From: Haloglycomyces albus DSM 45210
Lineage (GTDB): Bacteria > Actinomycetota > Actinomycetes > Mycobacteriales > Micromonosporaceae
Direction: 5' to 3'
Length of the DNA stretch: 64,000 nucleotides
NCBI RefSeq assembly: GCF_000527155.1
Contig: NZ_AZUQ01000001.1
Span: 2,618,168-2,682,167, forward strand
This document shows, piece after piece, positions 24,573 through 36,834 of the stretch. The position numbers and the translations under genes were made by a program. The notes under the pieces are model-generated. The model searched no databases. It worked only from the letters and a program-made list of their open reading frames with translations, and was not told the origin of the DNA. Within the stretch, counting starts at the first letter, position 1. Every line of letters begins with the position of its first letter.

Positions 24573-25575
24573 ACTGCCGAAAGGAAGCTCGACGGGAATC
24601 GGATCGCTTCCCGGAACCGACCCGCATGAAGCCGCTCGCCTGGTACTGGGGGAGCTGACCTGGCCACACCTACCCGAACTGCCCGACCGGGGAGTCGGCG
24701 CGGAGATGATCGGACGTGGTGTGGCGACCCTGGTGAACCTGCCGTTTCAACGGTGGGGAAGCTACTGGCAGGTTGCCGACGGACCGGGAACGGATCTGAG
24801 TCGCGCTCGCGATTTTCTGGAGCGTGACATGGACGCCTTCGGTGAGGTCGGGAGCGATTATTCGGGACCGCTGCGCGTGACGATGGTCGGACCGTGGACC
24901 CTCGCCTCGCAGTTGTGGCGTCGTTCGGGAGGCGCGATGGTGGCCGATCCGGGGGCCGTCCGCGACGTGTCGGCATCCCTGGCGGAAGGCCTTGGACGTT
25001 TGCTGGAACAGCTTCGAGAGCGCGTCCCGGGAGCGACATGGTCGCTGCAATTGGATGAGCCAACGTTGCCCTCCGTTCGGTCGGGCCGTCTACGTGACGA
25101 GTCCGGCCTGGGTTTCTATCGCCCGATCGATCGTGATGTCGTGACGGCGCGCCTGCGCGACGTTATCGAGGCGGTCGGAGTGGAAACCGTACTGCATTGT
25201 TGTGCACCGGGTTTCGACCTGGAGTCGGTATCCGACAGTGGGGCGAGCGCGGCGGCCGTAGATGTGACGCTGCCGGAATTCGTAGAGGCAAAGGGCCTGG
25301 ATCGTATTGGTGAGTACTTGGATTCGGGCCGGACGTTGTTGGCCGGTGTGGTCGACGCTTCCGTTGAGGTCGACCCGAAACGTCGTACCGAGGTCCCGGT
25401 CGCGCGTTTGCGCCGAATCTGGTCGATGCTGGGATTCAACGAAGACCTGATCGCTTCACAAACGACGGTGACCCCGCGCTGTGGGCTGGCCGGTCGAGCA
25501 CCGCATGAAGCCAGGACCGCGATGAAGACGGCAACCGAAACGGCGGAAGTGTTGCGGCGGGCTCTGGACAATTGA
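24553..25575 (+). CDS. Cobalamin-independent methionine synthase-like protein (MetE C-terminal fold)
   Basis: 340 residues, corresponding to the catalytic TIM barrel of MetE/UROD-type enzymes: [38 protein letters not shown] and TPRCGLAGR with the zinc-ligand-type His/Cys positions. The N-terminal half of full MetE is absent, as in the short actinobacterial homologues next to ligA. The true methyl donor is unknown. The given start is TTG 24553, overlapping mnmA; GTG at 24565 (MSELPKGS) is an equally plausible start. Translation is probably coupled to mnmA. Confidence 0.75.
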   Translation: MRVPVSELPKGSSTGIGSLPGTDPHEAARLVLGELTWPHLPELPDRGVGAEMIGRGVATLVNLPFQRWGSYWQVADGPGTDLSRARDFLERDMDAFGEVGSDYSGPLRVTMVGPWTLASQLWRRSGGAMVADPGAVRDVSASLAEGLGRLLEQLRERVPGATWSLQLDEPTLPSVRSGRLRDESGLGFYRPIDRDVVTARLRDVIEAVGVETVLHCCAPGFDLESVSDSGASAAAVDVTLPEFVEAKGLDRIGEYLDSGRTLLAGVVDASVEVDPKRRTEVPVARLRRIWSMLGFNEDLIASQTTVTPRCGLAGRAPHEARTAMKTATETAEVLRRALDN

Positions 25576-25617
25576 CGGCCGTGCCGGGACGGACCGGGCA
25601 CGACCGTGTGATTTTTT
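25575..25617. terminator. Bidirectional terminator between convergent genes
   Basis: ACGG and CGTGCC pair with GGCACG and CCGT in one interrupted stem, followed by GTGTGATTTTTT. It starts at the stop of the MetE-like gene and overlaps the stop of the amidohydrolase gene. Confidence 0.7.
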
Positions 25618-26788
25618 AGGCCCCGGAGGTGTCCACTTCGGTGCCCTTGATGAAGGCCCGCTCGACTTCGGAGTAAATGTCCAGTGGGTCACCGGACCAT
25701 ACGCACAGGGTGCCGTGTTTGCCGGATTCGAGGGAGCCGACCTTGTCGTCGATGCCCATCATCGCCGCCGGGTTGATGGTGACGGTTCGTAGAGCGTAGT
25801 CACGGTCAAGCCCGGCTTTGATCGACAGTATGACCTGAGTGATCAGCTGGTTGATCGGTATGACCGGGTGGTCGGTGATGATCGAAACCTCGACTCCCGC
25901 CTGATGCAGTAGTCCGGGGCCGCGCAGGGTGCGATTGCGCAGCTCCATTTTGCTGCGGGAGGTGAGGAGCGGTCCGTTGGCGACGGGGATGTTCTTCTCC
26001 GCCAGAAGGTCGGCGATGAGGTAGCCCTCGGTGCCGTGGTCGATCACGAGCCGGTAGCCGAATTCTTCGGATACTCGGATGGCGGTGGCGATGTCGTCGG
26101 CACGGTGGGAATGCTGTCGCCAGGGAAGCTCGCGTTTGAGTACCTTGCCGATGATTTCATTGCGCAGATCGCGCTCGACGGTGTTCTCGTCCTCGGCGTT
26201 TTCGATCTTGGCGAGGTAATTGCCCGCCTCGACGAAGGCGCTTCGCAACATCGCGGCGTTTCCGAGACGGGTGGACGGCTTCTTGTCCTTTCCGCCGTAG
26301 ACGCGCTTGGGATTCTCGCCGAGGGCGGATTTCACTCCGGTGGGCTCACGCAGAAGCATTTCTTCCACGGTTCGCCCGTGTGTATTGACCGCAACGGCCT
26401 GACCGCCGACGATGTTACCGCTTCCGGGCATGATTCCGACGGTGAGAACTCCGCCGCTGCGGGCGTCGTCGAATCCGATGTCGGCGGGGAAGATGGCGTC
26501 CAGAGCTCGAACGTCGGCGGTATTGGGGTCGGTCAGTTCGTTGACGTCGGAGCCTTGCGTTCCGGCGGCCTCTTCGTGTACTCCCAGGTGGGTGTGCGCG
26601 TCGACCAGGCCCGGGGTGACGTATTTGCCGTTGACGTCGTGGGTGGGTGTGCCGGAGGGAATCGAGGTGTCGCTGCCGCCGACGGCGGTGATGACGCCGT
26701 CTTCGACCACGACGGTTCCGTTGGGGACGGCCTCACCGGTAATCGGAAGTACCGTGGCGCCGGTGAGAGCGAAGGTGTTGTCGGCCAT
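25616..26788 (-). CDS. Imidazolonepropionase-like amidohydrolase
   Basis: 390 residues from ATG 26788, chosen for AGGAG nine bases upstream. The metal motif is VTPGLVDAHTHLGVHE; further metal-site regions are QHSHRADDIATAIR, VIDHGTEGY and SIITDHPVIPINQL. NPAAMMGIDDKVGSLESGKHGTLCVWSGDPLD is the usual beta-sandwich return. The fold hydrolyses C–N bonds of cyclic amides or dipeptides; the substrate is unknown. It stands alone, convergent with the preceding gene and divergent from ligA. Confidence 0.85.
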   Translation of the reverse strand: MADNTFALTGATVLPITGEAVPNGTVVVEDGVITAVGGSDTSIPSGTPTHDVNGKYVTPGLVDAHTHLGVHEEAAGTQGSDVNELTDPNTADVRALDAIFPADIGFDDARSGGVLTVGIMPGSGNIVGGQAVAVNTHGRTVEEMLLREPTGVKSALGENPKRVYGGKDKKPSTRLGNAAMLRSAFVEAGNYLAKIENAEDENTVERDLRNEIIGKVLKRELPWRQHSHRADDIATAIRVSEEFGYRLVIDHGTEGYLIADLLAEKNIPVANGPLLTSRSKMELRNRTLRGPGLLHQAGVEVSIITDHPVIPINQLITQVILSIKAGLDRDYALRTVTINPAAMMGIDDKVGSLESGKHGTLCVWSGDPLDIYSEVERAFIKGTEVDTSGA

Positions 26789-27017
26789 GGTGCGAACTCC
26801 TTCTCGCAAGTGAGTGTTGTCGACTTCGGATGTCGACCGGTAGCCGATGGGGTGGCCGCCGACGGCATCCTAGCCGCTTGGCTAGTAGCCTAGCAGGGTC
26901 GTGAATTGCCTGATGCGGCGGTCAATCTGAGACCTTTTGTGCCCGAGTTGTCGGAATCGACTTGATTGAATACCGGGTTCGACCCGCCTGGAACGAGGCG
27001 AGACCGTCGGACCCTGA

Positions 27018-29177
<2,160 letters not shown>

Positions 29178-29201
29178 GGAACACTAAGATAACAAAATTG
29201 T

Positions 29202-29238
29202 AACGATTGGAGTCGGCGCGCGCAACTCCAATCGTTTT
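29202..29238 (+). terminator. Terminator after ligA
   Basis: AACGATTGGAGT (29202–29213) pairs perfectly with ACTCCAATCGTT (29225–29236), with TTTT at the end. The 280 bases from here to 29517 are AT-rich around 29280–29345 and hold no supported gene; presumably they contain the promoter of the GGDEF–EAL gene. Confidence 0.8.
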
Positions 29239-29517
29239 GCGTGGTTTTTTCCCGGAGTCGTTGTAGTCTGAAATTCGCTATGTGACATATTAAATAATAA
29301 TATCTCTTCACCATTATAAATGGCTGCAATTGTTACTATTTCGTAACTCACTGGAAGGGTTTGGTCGTGAGTGTGGTGTTTATAAGGGAGACAAGAAAAT
29401 ACCGTGAATAGCTTATTCGGCGATGCCGTCCGCCTACAAAGGGTTCCGGGTGTTCCTCAGTAGGCTCGGCGAGGTTTCGAATAAGGCTGCACTTGAACGA
29501 GTTCAGCAGGAGGAGAA

Positions 29518-31575
29518 ATGGCGACCACCTTGATGCGGAATACCGCGCCCAGCGACAGTCCCGGGCGCTACTACCTGTATCTCGCCGTGGTGGGGATCGG
29601 CGCCGCTCTCGGTGTCGGCGTGACGCTCCTGTCACTCGATGCGAGTTGGGCCGCCCTGCAGCCGGCCTCCGCGGCCTTCGTCGTGTGCGCGGTAGTGGCC
29701 GTTGTTTCGGAATTCGACCCTTTGCGATGGCGCGGTATCCACAGTACCGCCGCTTCCCTGGTCTCGATATCCTTTGTCCTTGCCCTGCTGGCTACCTGGG
29801 GATTGATTCCGGCTCTGGTCGTGCAGGCGATCGCTATATCGATCGTGGGTTTTCGAGTTCGATCTTCGCTGCTGCGGGCCCTGTTCAACTTGAGTCAAAC
29901 CACGCTGGCTCTCATTGCCGCGGCCGTGGTCTGGAACTGGCTCGCAGGTGGTGCGACCTGGCTCAATACTCCCTCACATATTCTCGCTCTTATCGCTTCC
30001 GGAGCGGTGTGGTCGGTCGTCAGTTACAGCTTTGTTTCCGGCGCGTTGACCCTTCGCCTGGGCGGCAGCTGGTTGAGTCATTGGGTTAAGTGGGTGAAGG
30101 GAGAGTGGAAACTCCGTTCGCTCCTGATCGTCGTCGCGCCGGTCATCGCCTTGGCCGCCACGACCTCGGTATGGATGGTCGTCACCGTGGCTCTTCCCCT
30201 TTTCGGCCTGCATTATCTCCTGCGCGTCATGGCGCAGCGAGAACGTGAGGCCGAAACCGACAGCTTGACCGGTCTACTCAACCGTCGTGGCTTTCAAAGC
30301 GAGTGTGAACGAAAGCTGCTGGACGCCGCCGAGACCGAGACCGCAGTAGCGGTGGTCGTTCTCGACGTCGACCGGTTCTCCGAGATCAACAACGCCTTGG
30401 GACACGGCATCGGGGATCGTGTGCTGCGTGAACTCGCCCAGCGTTTCGTGAATGAGAACGTGCCGGGCAAATTGTTGGCCCGTCACGGTGGGGACGAATT
30501 CGCCTTTGCGTGGTCGGAACTGGACGGTATGACCGACCCGATGGAATGCGCTCGGGCCGTGAAGGGCGCCTTGGACGCTCCCATTTCATTGGGTGAGTTC
30601 AGCGTTGAAGTGGACGGATCGGTCGGGGTCGCGGTTTACCCGGATGACGGTGACGGTTTCGACACCGTTCTGCAGCACGCCGATATAGCTCTGTACGAAG
30701 CCAAACGACGGTCGTCGACGTATACGCGGTACACTCCGGACTTCGACCATCCCTCGCCGGAGCGGATCACCCTGCTCGCCGATCTACGTCGCGCTTTGGA
30801 AAGTAGTGGGACCCCCGGTGTCGAACTGTTCTACCAGCCTCAGATCGACTTGCGCGACGGGCGAGTGGTGGGGGCCGAAGCTCTCTTGCGATATACCCAC
30901 CCCACTCGAGGACACGTCCAGCCTTCGGAATTGATCGCGGCAGCGGAACAGTCCTCGGTCATGCGTATGTTGACCGAACGGGTGGTCGAGATTGCTCTAC
31001 GCCAGATGAAAGAGTGGGAGCGCGACGGATTCGACCTCGGCATGGCGGTCAATGTGAGCGTGCGTGATCTGCAGTCGGCCGAGTTCACCGACTATCTGAC
31101 CGGGCGTGTGAAGGAACTTGGGGTGGAAGCCGGTAAACTGCGCCTGGAAATCACCGAAAGCGCGTTGATGGACGACCCACGCCGGGTGGTGGGAAACGTA
31201 GAGAAGATCGCCGACATCGGCGTGCAGATCAGTCTGGACGACTTTGGCACGGGTTTTTCCTCCATGCAGCATTTGAGACGTCTGCCGGTCAGCGAAATCA
31301 AAATCGATCGCCTTTTTGTCTCCAACCTGACTGAAGACAGCGACGACGCCGCGATCGTCTCGTCGACGATCGATTTGGCGAAGGCACTTGATCTCAATGT
31401 GGTAGCCGAGGGAGTTGAGGACGACTCGACTCGCGATCTTCTGCGCAGCTGGGGCTGTCACATCGCCCAAGGCTGGCATTTCGCACGCCCGATGGACGCG
31501 GTGCGGTTCGACGTCTGGCTGCGTAGCTATCAGGCGCACGAGGCGGAGTCACGAGGACTGCGGGACGTTTCCTGA
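29518..31575 (+). CDS. Membrane-bound GGDEF–EAL cyclic-di-GMP protein
   Basis: 685 residues. About six membrane helices occupy residues 20–235. The GGDEF domain follows (DSLTGLLNRRGF, VLDVDRFSEINNALGHGIGD, LARHGGDEFAF), with an intact active site. The EAL domain has EALLRY, ITESALMDD, LDDFGTGFSS, KIDRLF and AEGVED, also apparently intact. It can therefore in principle both make and degrade c-di-GMP; which activity prevails cannot be told. AGGAGG lies close before the ATG. It is monocistronic, with a terminator after the stop. Confidence 0.93.
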   Translation: MATTLMRNTAPSDSPGRYYLYLAVVGIGAALGVGVTLLSLDASWAALQPASAAFVVCAVVAVVSEFDPLRWRGIHSTAASLVSISFVLALLATWGLIPALVVQAIAISIVGFRVRSSLLRALFNLSQTTLALIAAAVVWNWLAGGATWLNTPSHILALIASGAVWSVVSYSFVSGALTLRLGGSWLSHWVKWVKGEWKLRSLLIVVAPVIALAATTSVWMVVTVALPLFGLHYLLRVMAQREREAETDSLTGLLNRRGFQSECERKLLDAAETETAVAVVVLDVDRFSEINNALGHGIGDRVLRELAQRFVNENVPGKLLARHGGDEFAFAWSELDGMTDPMECARAVKGALDAPISLGEFSVEVDGSVGVAVYPDDGDGFDTVLQHADIALYEAKRRSSTYTRYTPDFDHPSPERITLLADLRRALESSGTPGVELFYQPQIDLRDGRVVGAEALLRYTHPTRGHVQPSELIAAAEQSSVMRMLTERVVEIALRQMKEWERDGFDLGMAVNVSVRDLQSAEFTDYLTGRVKELGVEAGKLRLEITESALMDDPRRVVGNVEKIADIGVQISLDDFGTGFSSMQHLRRLPVSEIKIDRLFVSNLTEDSDDAAIVSSTIDLAKALDLNVVAEGVEDDSTRDLLRSWGCHIAQGWHFARPMDAVRFDVWLRSYQAHEAESRGLRDVS

Positions 31576-31596
31576 TCGTCGTTTGGGCGCTTGAAA

Positions 31597-31629
31597 AAGG
31601 GATCGCGCAACACCCAATCGCGATCCCTT
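31597..31629 (+). terminator. 11-bp hairpin after the GGDEF–EAL gene
   Basis: AAGGGATCGCG (31597–31607) pairs perfectly with CGCGATCCCTT (31619–31629). A short T-run comes only later. Confidence 0.6.
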
Positions 31630-31952
31630 CGCTGGCTCTTTAGAACACCACCACAAGTGACAATCAATGCCACTCGCACATCAGCAAGGAAACAGAAAGG
31701 AAACCAGAACTTTTTCATTCCCTGAGCCAGGTTGAAACCCGTATGGATCTCAACAATATGAAGAGTACCACATGTTTCCTCGAGTTTGAACCTGCCCCGT
31801 AGGCCAAAACAGTTCGCAGCGTAAAGCTGGAGGGTGATTCGTATCGTCCACAGTGGGGCACCGAGTTCCGATCAAAGCGATACTCTCAGTATTATTATCG
31901 ACAACCATTGCCAATAATCGAGGAGTGTTCGCATTGTGAAGGAACTGAGATA
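31630..31952. promoter_or_regulatory. ZIP gene upstream region with a 25-bp palindrome
   Basis: At 31894–31918 the arms ATTATCGACAA and TTGCCAATAAT are complementary at 9 of 11 positions around a CCA centre. The palindrome ends 34 bases before the ZIP start, in operator position. Its GACAA/TTGYC core is reminiscent of Zur-type sites; regulator identity is inferred from the downstream gene. Nothing else is supported between the terminator and this site. Confidence 0.5.
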
Positions 31953-32732
31953 ATGCCGGGTGGATTCACTGCCTTCCTGGAATGGACGGTTCTCGGCCCC
32001 GTTCTCTTCAGCTTGATATCAGCGGGCACCACCTTGCTGGGCGGTGTTACCGCCGCCCATCTCACCCGAGGTAAAGAGCTGGTCATGGCCCTGGCCGCCG
32101 GTCTCATGTTGGGAGTGGTGTTTTTCGACCTCATTCCCGAGGCGCTCGAACTGACCGGAGGGGCGTGGCATGGAGTCCCTGAAGCGATGCCCGCCGTGGC
32201 CGCCGGTTTCTTCACCTTTCATCTCCTTGAACGGCTGCTCGGCGCACATCCGGGACATGAGCGCGGATACGCCGTCCATTCGCACAGCGTTCGCCGGCTC
32301 GGCCTTCTCGCCGGCGGAGGTTTGGTGTTCCATTCTCTGCTGGACGGATTCGGTATCGGTACGGCGTTCCAAGTCAGCGGCGGCCTCGGACTCTCGGTGG
32401 CCGTGGCGGTGATCGCGCACGACTTCGCCGACGGGTTCAATGCCTTCACCCTTCCCAGCGCGTACGGCAACGAACGCAAACGTGCCTTCCACGTCCTGTA
32501 CGCCGACGCCGCCGCACCAGTCGTTGGTGCAGGATTGGCGATCTTCCTCACTGTTCCTCCGGAAACCGCTGGACTGTACCTTGGGTACTTTGCCGGCGTC
32601 CTGCTCTATCTCGCCACGGCAGAAGTGCTCCCGCAGGCACACTCCCGCCGTCGCGGCCTGGCATTGTTGGCGACCGGTACGGCGATGGGGGCCATGTGGC
32701 TCATTGTCGGATTCGCCGAGCACTCGAATTGA
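31953..32732 (+). CDS. ZIP-family metal transporter
   Basis: 259 residues with about eight membrane helices. The helix-4/5 metal-binding signature is present: LVFHSLLDGFGIGTAF and VIAHDFADGFNAF. A His-containing loop (LGAHPGHERGYAVHSHS) lies between helices 3 and 4. It would import zinc or another divalent metal. The start is ATG 31953, with AAGGA upstream; a longer frame from 31908 runs into the operator-like palindrome. The palindrome suggests metal-dependent repression. Confidence 0.88.
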   Translation: MPGGFTAFLEWTVLGPVLFSLISAGTTLLGGVTAAHLTRGKELVMALAAGLMLGVVFFDLIPEALELTGGAWHGVPEAMPAVAAGFFTFHLLERLLGAHPGHERGYAVHSHSVRRLGLLAGGGLVFHSLLDGFGIGTAFQVSGGLGLSVAVAVIAHDFADGFNAFTLPSAYGNERKRAFHVLYADAAAPVVGAGLAIFLTVPPETAGLYLGYFAGVLLYLATAEVLPQAHSRRRGLALLATGTAMGAMWLIVGFAEHSN

Positions 32733-32916
32733 CCAAGGTAGGCGACTACTGCCACGCGGGTGGCCGGTTCGTCGATCGCAGCCGCGACGGCTTAAAATTG
32801 ATGAGTCTTCCCAGACCAATTCTCGTTTCCCGCTTCCCGGTCGTCGCGACGAACCTCGGGCCACGGCGGAACCGGGAATGAGTCGTACACAATTCGAATT
32901 TGTAAGGACAAACAAC

Positions 32917-33216
32917 GTGAGCACTATTTCTCGCGACGAAGTCGCGCACTTGGCGCGCCTCGCTCGACTGGAGGTCACCGAAAGCGAACTGGACTCCTTT
33001 GCCGATCAACTCGACGTCATTCTGGATTCGATGAAGTCGCTCTCCGAAGTCGATACCGACGGAGTCGAGCCGACCTCACAATCGGTTCCCTTGATTAATG
33101 TGTTCCGGGAAGACCAACCTCATACCTCGCTCGAAAGGGACGACGTCCTTGCCGGAGCGCCCGATACCGCCGAAGACCGCTTCCGTGTACCACAGATTCT
33201 CAGCGAGGAAGAGTAA
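32917..33216 (+). CDS. gatC: Glutamyl-tRNA(Gln)/aspartyl-tRNA(Asn) amidotransferase subunit C
   Basis: 99 residues: [19 protein letters not shown] … [23 protein letters not shown] is the typical GatC pattern. It stabilises GatA. The GTG at 32917 has AAGGA upstream. gatA follows after two bases and gatB after that, a complete gatCAB operon. About 180 bases upstream hold no recognised gene. Confidence 0.95.
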   Translation: MSTISRDEVAHLARLARLEVTESELDSFADQLDVILDSMKSLSEVDTDGVEPTSQSVPLINVFREDQPHTSLERDDVLAGAPDTAEDRFRVPQILSEEE

Positions 33217-33218
33217 GC

Positions 33219-34721
33219 ATGAGTGAACGCATCATCGACAAGACCGCCGCGGAACTGGCCGACGACATTCGCGATGGAAAACTGACGTCCGTGGAAGTCA
33301 CTCAGGCGTTTCTGGACCGCATCGCCGAAGTCGACGACACTGTTGGAGCCTTCCTCACGCTTGACGCCGAGGGGGCCCTTAAAGCAGCTGCCGAAGTGGA
33401 CACCGCATTGGGTGCCGGGGAACGGCTCAGCCCCCTGGCGGGTGTTCCGATCGCGGTGAAGGATCTCTTCGTGACCAAGGGCTTGCGAACCACGGCCTCG
33501 TCGAAGATTCTGGAAGACTGGATTCCCCCGTACGACGGAACGATCGTGAGCCGCCTACGTCAAGCCGGGCTACCGATCCTGGGTAAAACCAACCTCGACG
33601 AGTTCGCCATGGGGTCGTCGACCGAGTATTCGGCCTTCGGAGCCACGAAGAACCCCTGGGACACCGACCGCATTCCCGGCGGGTCCGGTGGCGGCTCGGC
33701 GGCGGCGGTGTCGGCCCGGATGGCGCCGATCGCGCTGGGAACCGACACCGGTGGCTCGATCCGTCAACCTGGTGCGGTGACCGGAACGTTTGGTGGCAAG
33801 CCCACCTACGGGTCCAATTCCCGCTACGGGGTCGTCGCCTTTTCCTCGTCTCTGGACACTCCGGGCCCGGTCAGCCGCAACGCTTTGGATGGAGCCCTGC
33901 TCAACGAGATCATTTCGGGGCACGACGAGCGCGATTCGACCTCGATCCCACAGGACGTGCGTCCGGTCGCCGAGGGTGCACGTACCGGAGCCACCGGGGA
34001 CCTGGACGGCGTCACTCTCGGCGTGGTGAAGGAATTCGCCGACGGTTCCGCGCAAGGGGCCGAGGCGGGAGTATTGGAAGCCTATCAGGCGGGTGTCGAG
34101 CAGCTGATCAAACTCGGTGCCACCGTCAAAGAAATCTCCGTGCCGCACTTCCGGTACGCGCTGCCCACTTACTACCTGATCGCTCCGTCGGAGGCGAGCT
34201 CGAACCTGGCGCGGTACGACTCGGTACGGTACGGCCTGCGGGCCGGTGACGACGGTAAACATTCGCTGGAGCAGGTCATGAGCCTGACTCGCGAAGCCGG
34301 GTTCGGTCCCGAAGTCAAGCGCCGCATCATGTTGGGAACCTACGCCCTGTCGGCCGGCTACATCGACCAGTTCTACGGCCAGGCGCAAAAGGTCCGCACT
34401 CTGATCAAACGGGATTTCGACGCCGCCTTTGAACAGGTGGACGCCTTGATCAGTCCAACGACCCCGTTCGTGGCCTTCCCGTTCGGCTCGCGAACCGCCG
34501 ACCCGTATCAAATGTATCTGTCCGACCTCTACACCATTCCCAGCAACCTCTACGGGGGACCCGCAGTGTCCGTTCCCACCGGCCTGTCCGAAGGAATGCC
34601 GGTCGGTTTGCAGGTGATGGGTCCCGTCATGCGCGACGAAGTCTGCTATCGCATCGCAGCGGCGCTTGAAACGACTCAAAGTCCACTGCTGGCCGACACC
34701 GTACCGGAAATCGAGGAATAG
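33219..34721 (+). CDS. gatA: Amidotransferase subunit A (GatA)
   Basis: 500 residues, normal length. The amidase-signature triad is visible: Lys in IAVKDLF, Ser in [13 protein letters not shown] and the nucleophile Ser in [11 protein letters not shown]. It releases ammonia from glutamine for transamidation of mischarged tRNAs. It is the middle gene of gatCAB. Confidence 0.96.
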   Translation: MSERIIDKTAAELADDIRDGKLTSVEVTQAFLDRIAEVDDTVGAFLTLDAEGALKAAAEVDTALGAGERLSPLAGVPIAVKDLFVTKGLRTTASSKILEDWIPPYDGTIVSRLRQAGLPILGKTNLDEFAMGSSTEYSAFGATKNPWDTDRIPGGSGGGSAAAVSARMAPIALGTDTGGSIRQPGAVTGTFGGKPTYGSNSRYGVVAFSSSLDTPGPVSRNALDGALLNEIISGHDERDSTSIPQDVRPVAEGARTGATGDLDGVTLGVVKEFADGSAQGAEAGVLEAYQAGVEQLIKLGATVKEISVPHFRYALPTYYLIAPSEASSNLARYDSVRYGLRAGDDGKHSLEQVMSLTREAGFGPEVKRRIMLGTYALSAGYIDQFYGQAQKVRTLIKRDFDAAFEQVDALISPTTPFVAFPFGSRTADPYQMYLSDLYTIPSNLYGGPAVSVPTGLSEGMPVGLQVMGPVMRDEVCYRIAAALETTQSPLLADTVPEIEE

Positions 34722-34726
34722 CCGTC

Positions 34727-36214
34727 ATGACCACATTGAACAAATACGACAAAGCCGTGGCCGACTATGAACCGGTTCTCGGTCTGGAAACGCACGTCGA
34801 ACTGGGCACCAAGACCAAGATGTTTTGCGGCTGCACCACCGTCTTCGGCGCCGAGCCCAACACGCAGACCTGCCCGGTCTGCCTCGGTCTGCCCGGGGCC
34901 CTGCCGGTGGCCAACCGGACCGCGATCGAATCCACCATTCTGATCGGCTTGGCGCTCAACTGCCGTATCGCCGAGTGGACGCGGTTCGCGCGTAAGAACT
35001 ACTTCTACCCCGACATGCCTAAGAACTTCCAGACGTCGCAGTACGAAGAACCACTGTGCGAAGACGGATACGTCGACGTGACGGTGGACGGCAAGGAGTA
35101 CCGGGTCGAGATCGAGCGTGTCCACCTCGAAGAGGACACGGGTAAGAGTCTGCACGTCGGTGGCGACACCGGACGGATTCACGGTGCCACGGAATCGCTG
35201 TTGGACTTCAACCGAGCCGGTATACCGCTGGTGGAGATCGTGACCAAACCGGTCCCCGGTGCCGGTGAGCTCGCTCCGGAAGTCGCTCGGGCCTACGTTA
35301 CCGAACTGCGGGACATTCTGCGTTCGCTCAACGTGTCGGACGTGCGGATGGAGCAGGGCAGCCTGCGTTGCGACGTCAACCTCTCCCTCAACAAGCCCGG
35401 CGACGAGTGGGGCACCCGCACCGAGACGAAGAACGTCAACTCGCTGCGCAGCGTGGAACGAGCCGTGCGCTACGAGATTCGCCGTCAGTCAGCGCTTCTG
35501 GACAAAGGCGAGAAGATCCACCAGGAAACCCGCCACTTCCACGAGGCGACCGGCGAAACCTCCGACGGCCGCTCGAAGGAGACGGCCACCGACTACCGGT
35601 ACTTCCCCGAGCCGGATCTCGCGGTCATGGAACCCGGTCGCGAATGGGTGGAGGAGCTGCGTCAGCGACTACCGGAGTTGCCGTCCAAACGACGTGCCCG
35701 CCTGCAGGGTGAATGGGGCCTGTCGGACCACGATATGGATTCGGTCAACAACGCCGGAGCGGTCGACCTGATCGAGGCCACGATCGACGCCGGTGCGAGC
35801 CCGTCCGCCGCGTTCAAATGGTGGATGGGTGAGCTGTCGCGCCGCGCCAACGACGCGGGTGAAGAGCTGGACTCGATGCGTATCGGTCCGGGCGAAGTAG
35901 CCGAGTTGCAGAACATGGTCGACGAGGGCAAACTCAACGACAAGCTGGCTCGTCAGGTCATTGACGGCGTACTGGCGGGAGAGGGTGGCCCGGCCGCCGT
36001 CGCCGCCGAACGCGGGCTTGAAGTCGTCTCCGACTCCGGAGCGCTCGAGAAGGCGGTCGACGAGGCGATCGCCGACAACCCCGACGCTGCGGAGAAAATC
36101 CGAGGCGGAACTCAGGCCGCCGCAGGGCCTCTGATCGGACAGGTCATGAAGGCCACGAAGGGACAGGCCGATGCGAAGACGGTTCGGGAGTTGATTCTGA
36201 ACAAGCTCAGCTAA
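34727..36214 (+). CDS. gatB: Amidotransferase subunit B (GatB)
   Basis: 495 residues: [54 protein letters not shown] and EDTGKSLH are GatB hallmarks, and the C-terminal tail domain ([23 protein letters not shown]) is present. It phosphorylates and amidates the tRNA-bound acidic residue. Last gene of the operon, 5 bases after gatA. Confidence 0.96.
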   Translation: MTTLNKYDKAVADYEPVLGLETHVELGTKTKMFCGCTTVFGAEPNTQTCPVCLGLPGALPVANRTAIESTILIGLALNCRIAEWTRFARKNYFYPDMPKNFQTSQYEEPLCEDGYVDVTVDGKEYRVEIERVHLEEDTGKSLHVGGDTGRIHGATESLLDFNRAGIPLVEIVTKPVPGAGELAPEVARAYVTELRDILRSLNVSDVRMEQGSLRCDVNLSLNKPGDEWGTRTETKNVNSLRSVERAVRYEIRRQSALLDKGEKIHQETRHFHEATGETSDGRSKETATDYRYFPEPDLAVMEPGREWVEELRQRLPELPSKRRARLQGEWGLSDHDMDSVNNAGAVDLIEATIDAGASPSAAFKWWMGELSRRANDAGEELDSMRIGPGEVAELQNMVDEGKLNDKLARQVIDGVLAGEGGPAAVAAERGLEVVSDSGALEKAVDEAIADNPDAAEKIRGGTQAAAGPLIGQVMKATKGQADAKTVRELILNKLS

Positions 36215-36230
36215 GAAACCGTGGAGTCGA

Positions 36231-36263
36231 CCGGGAGACGTAGGGATACGTCCCCCGGTTTTC
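36231..36263 (+). terminator. Terminator after gatB
   Basis: CCGGG and GACGT pair with ACGTC and CCCGG, each side with one bulged or mismatched base, followed by TTTTCTC. Confidence 0.75.
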
Positions 36264-36834
36264 TCTGTCCAGAGGTGGACCCGTCAGAGGCGTTCAATCC
36301 ATCGCGTGACTTTTTGGACGATGAAACCGACGTAACCGGAAATACTGTTCGAACATATATATTCAACTCAAGTGGGTAAAGACTGTGTGAGTTGGGAGTC
36401 CTCCCGGTCGACCGATACGGCATCGAACCGTGGAATCTTGCTATTCTTGCGATCAGGGTGTCCATACGTATTGAACGCGATACCCCATCATCAGAAGTTT
36501 TCCAAGTTCCGGAGCTGCCGTATCGACCCGGATATTGTGGAAAACAACCATGTGTACCAGTGTGCGTCGATATACGGCGAGCGCACCTTGGAATTCGGCG
36601 GGGAATGAGATGAACGGTGACCACCGTTCGCTCCGCCAAGCCGACCTGGAACCTCGAGGGGAGGTGGGGGCTGTGAACGACGACCCCGGAGATAGTCGCG
36701 GCGTTGACCGGTTTTTTCATATAAGCTCTCGCCGTGCCCCGCATCCACATAAGGTGAAGCCGTCGACTTAATTTCCATAAACCACGCGTCTTCACCCGTG
36801 CTCGGCACGGCCAGATCCCGCCAGGAGGTGGCTG
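36264..36834. other. Long non-coding leader region upstream of mgtE
   Basis: About 570 bases without a supported gene. Frames on either strand lack ribosome sites and recognisable protein character. A magnesium-sensing leader would be expected for mgtE in some bacteria, but I do not see the conserved core of the M-box. The region therefore remains unassigned; it presumably carries the mgtE promoter. Confidence 0.4.

Noticed and set aside
36264-36834. M-box magnesium riboswitch before mgtE
   Set aside because: Looked for the conserved core; not found by eye. A covariance-model search would decide.
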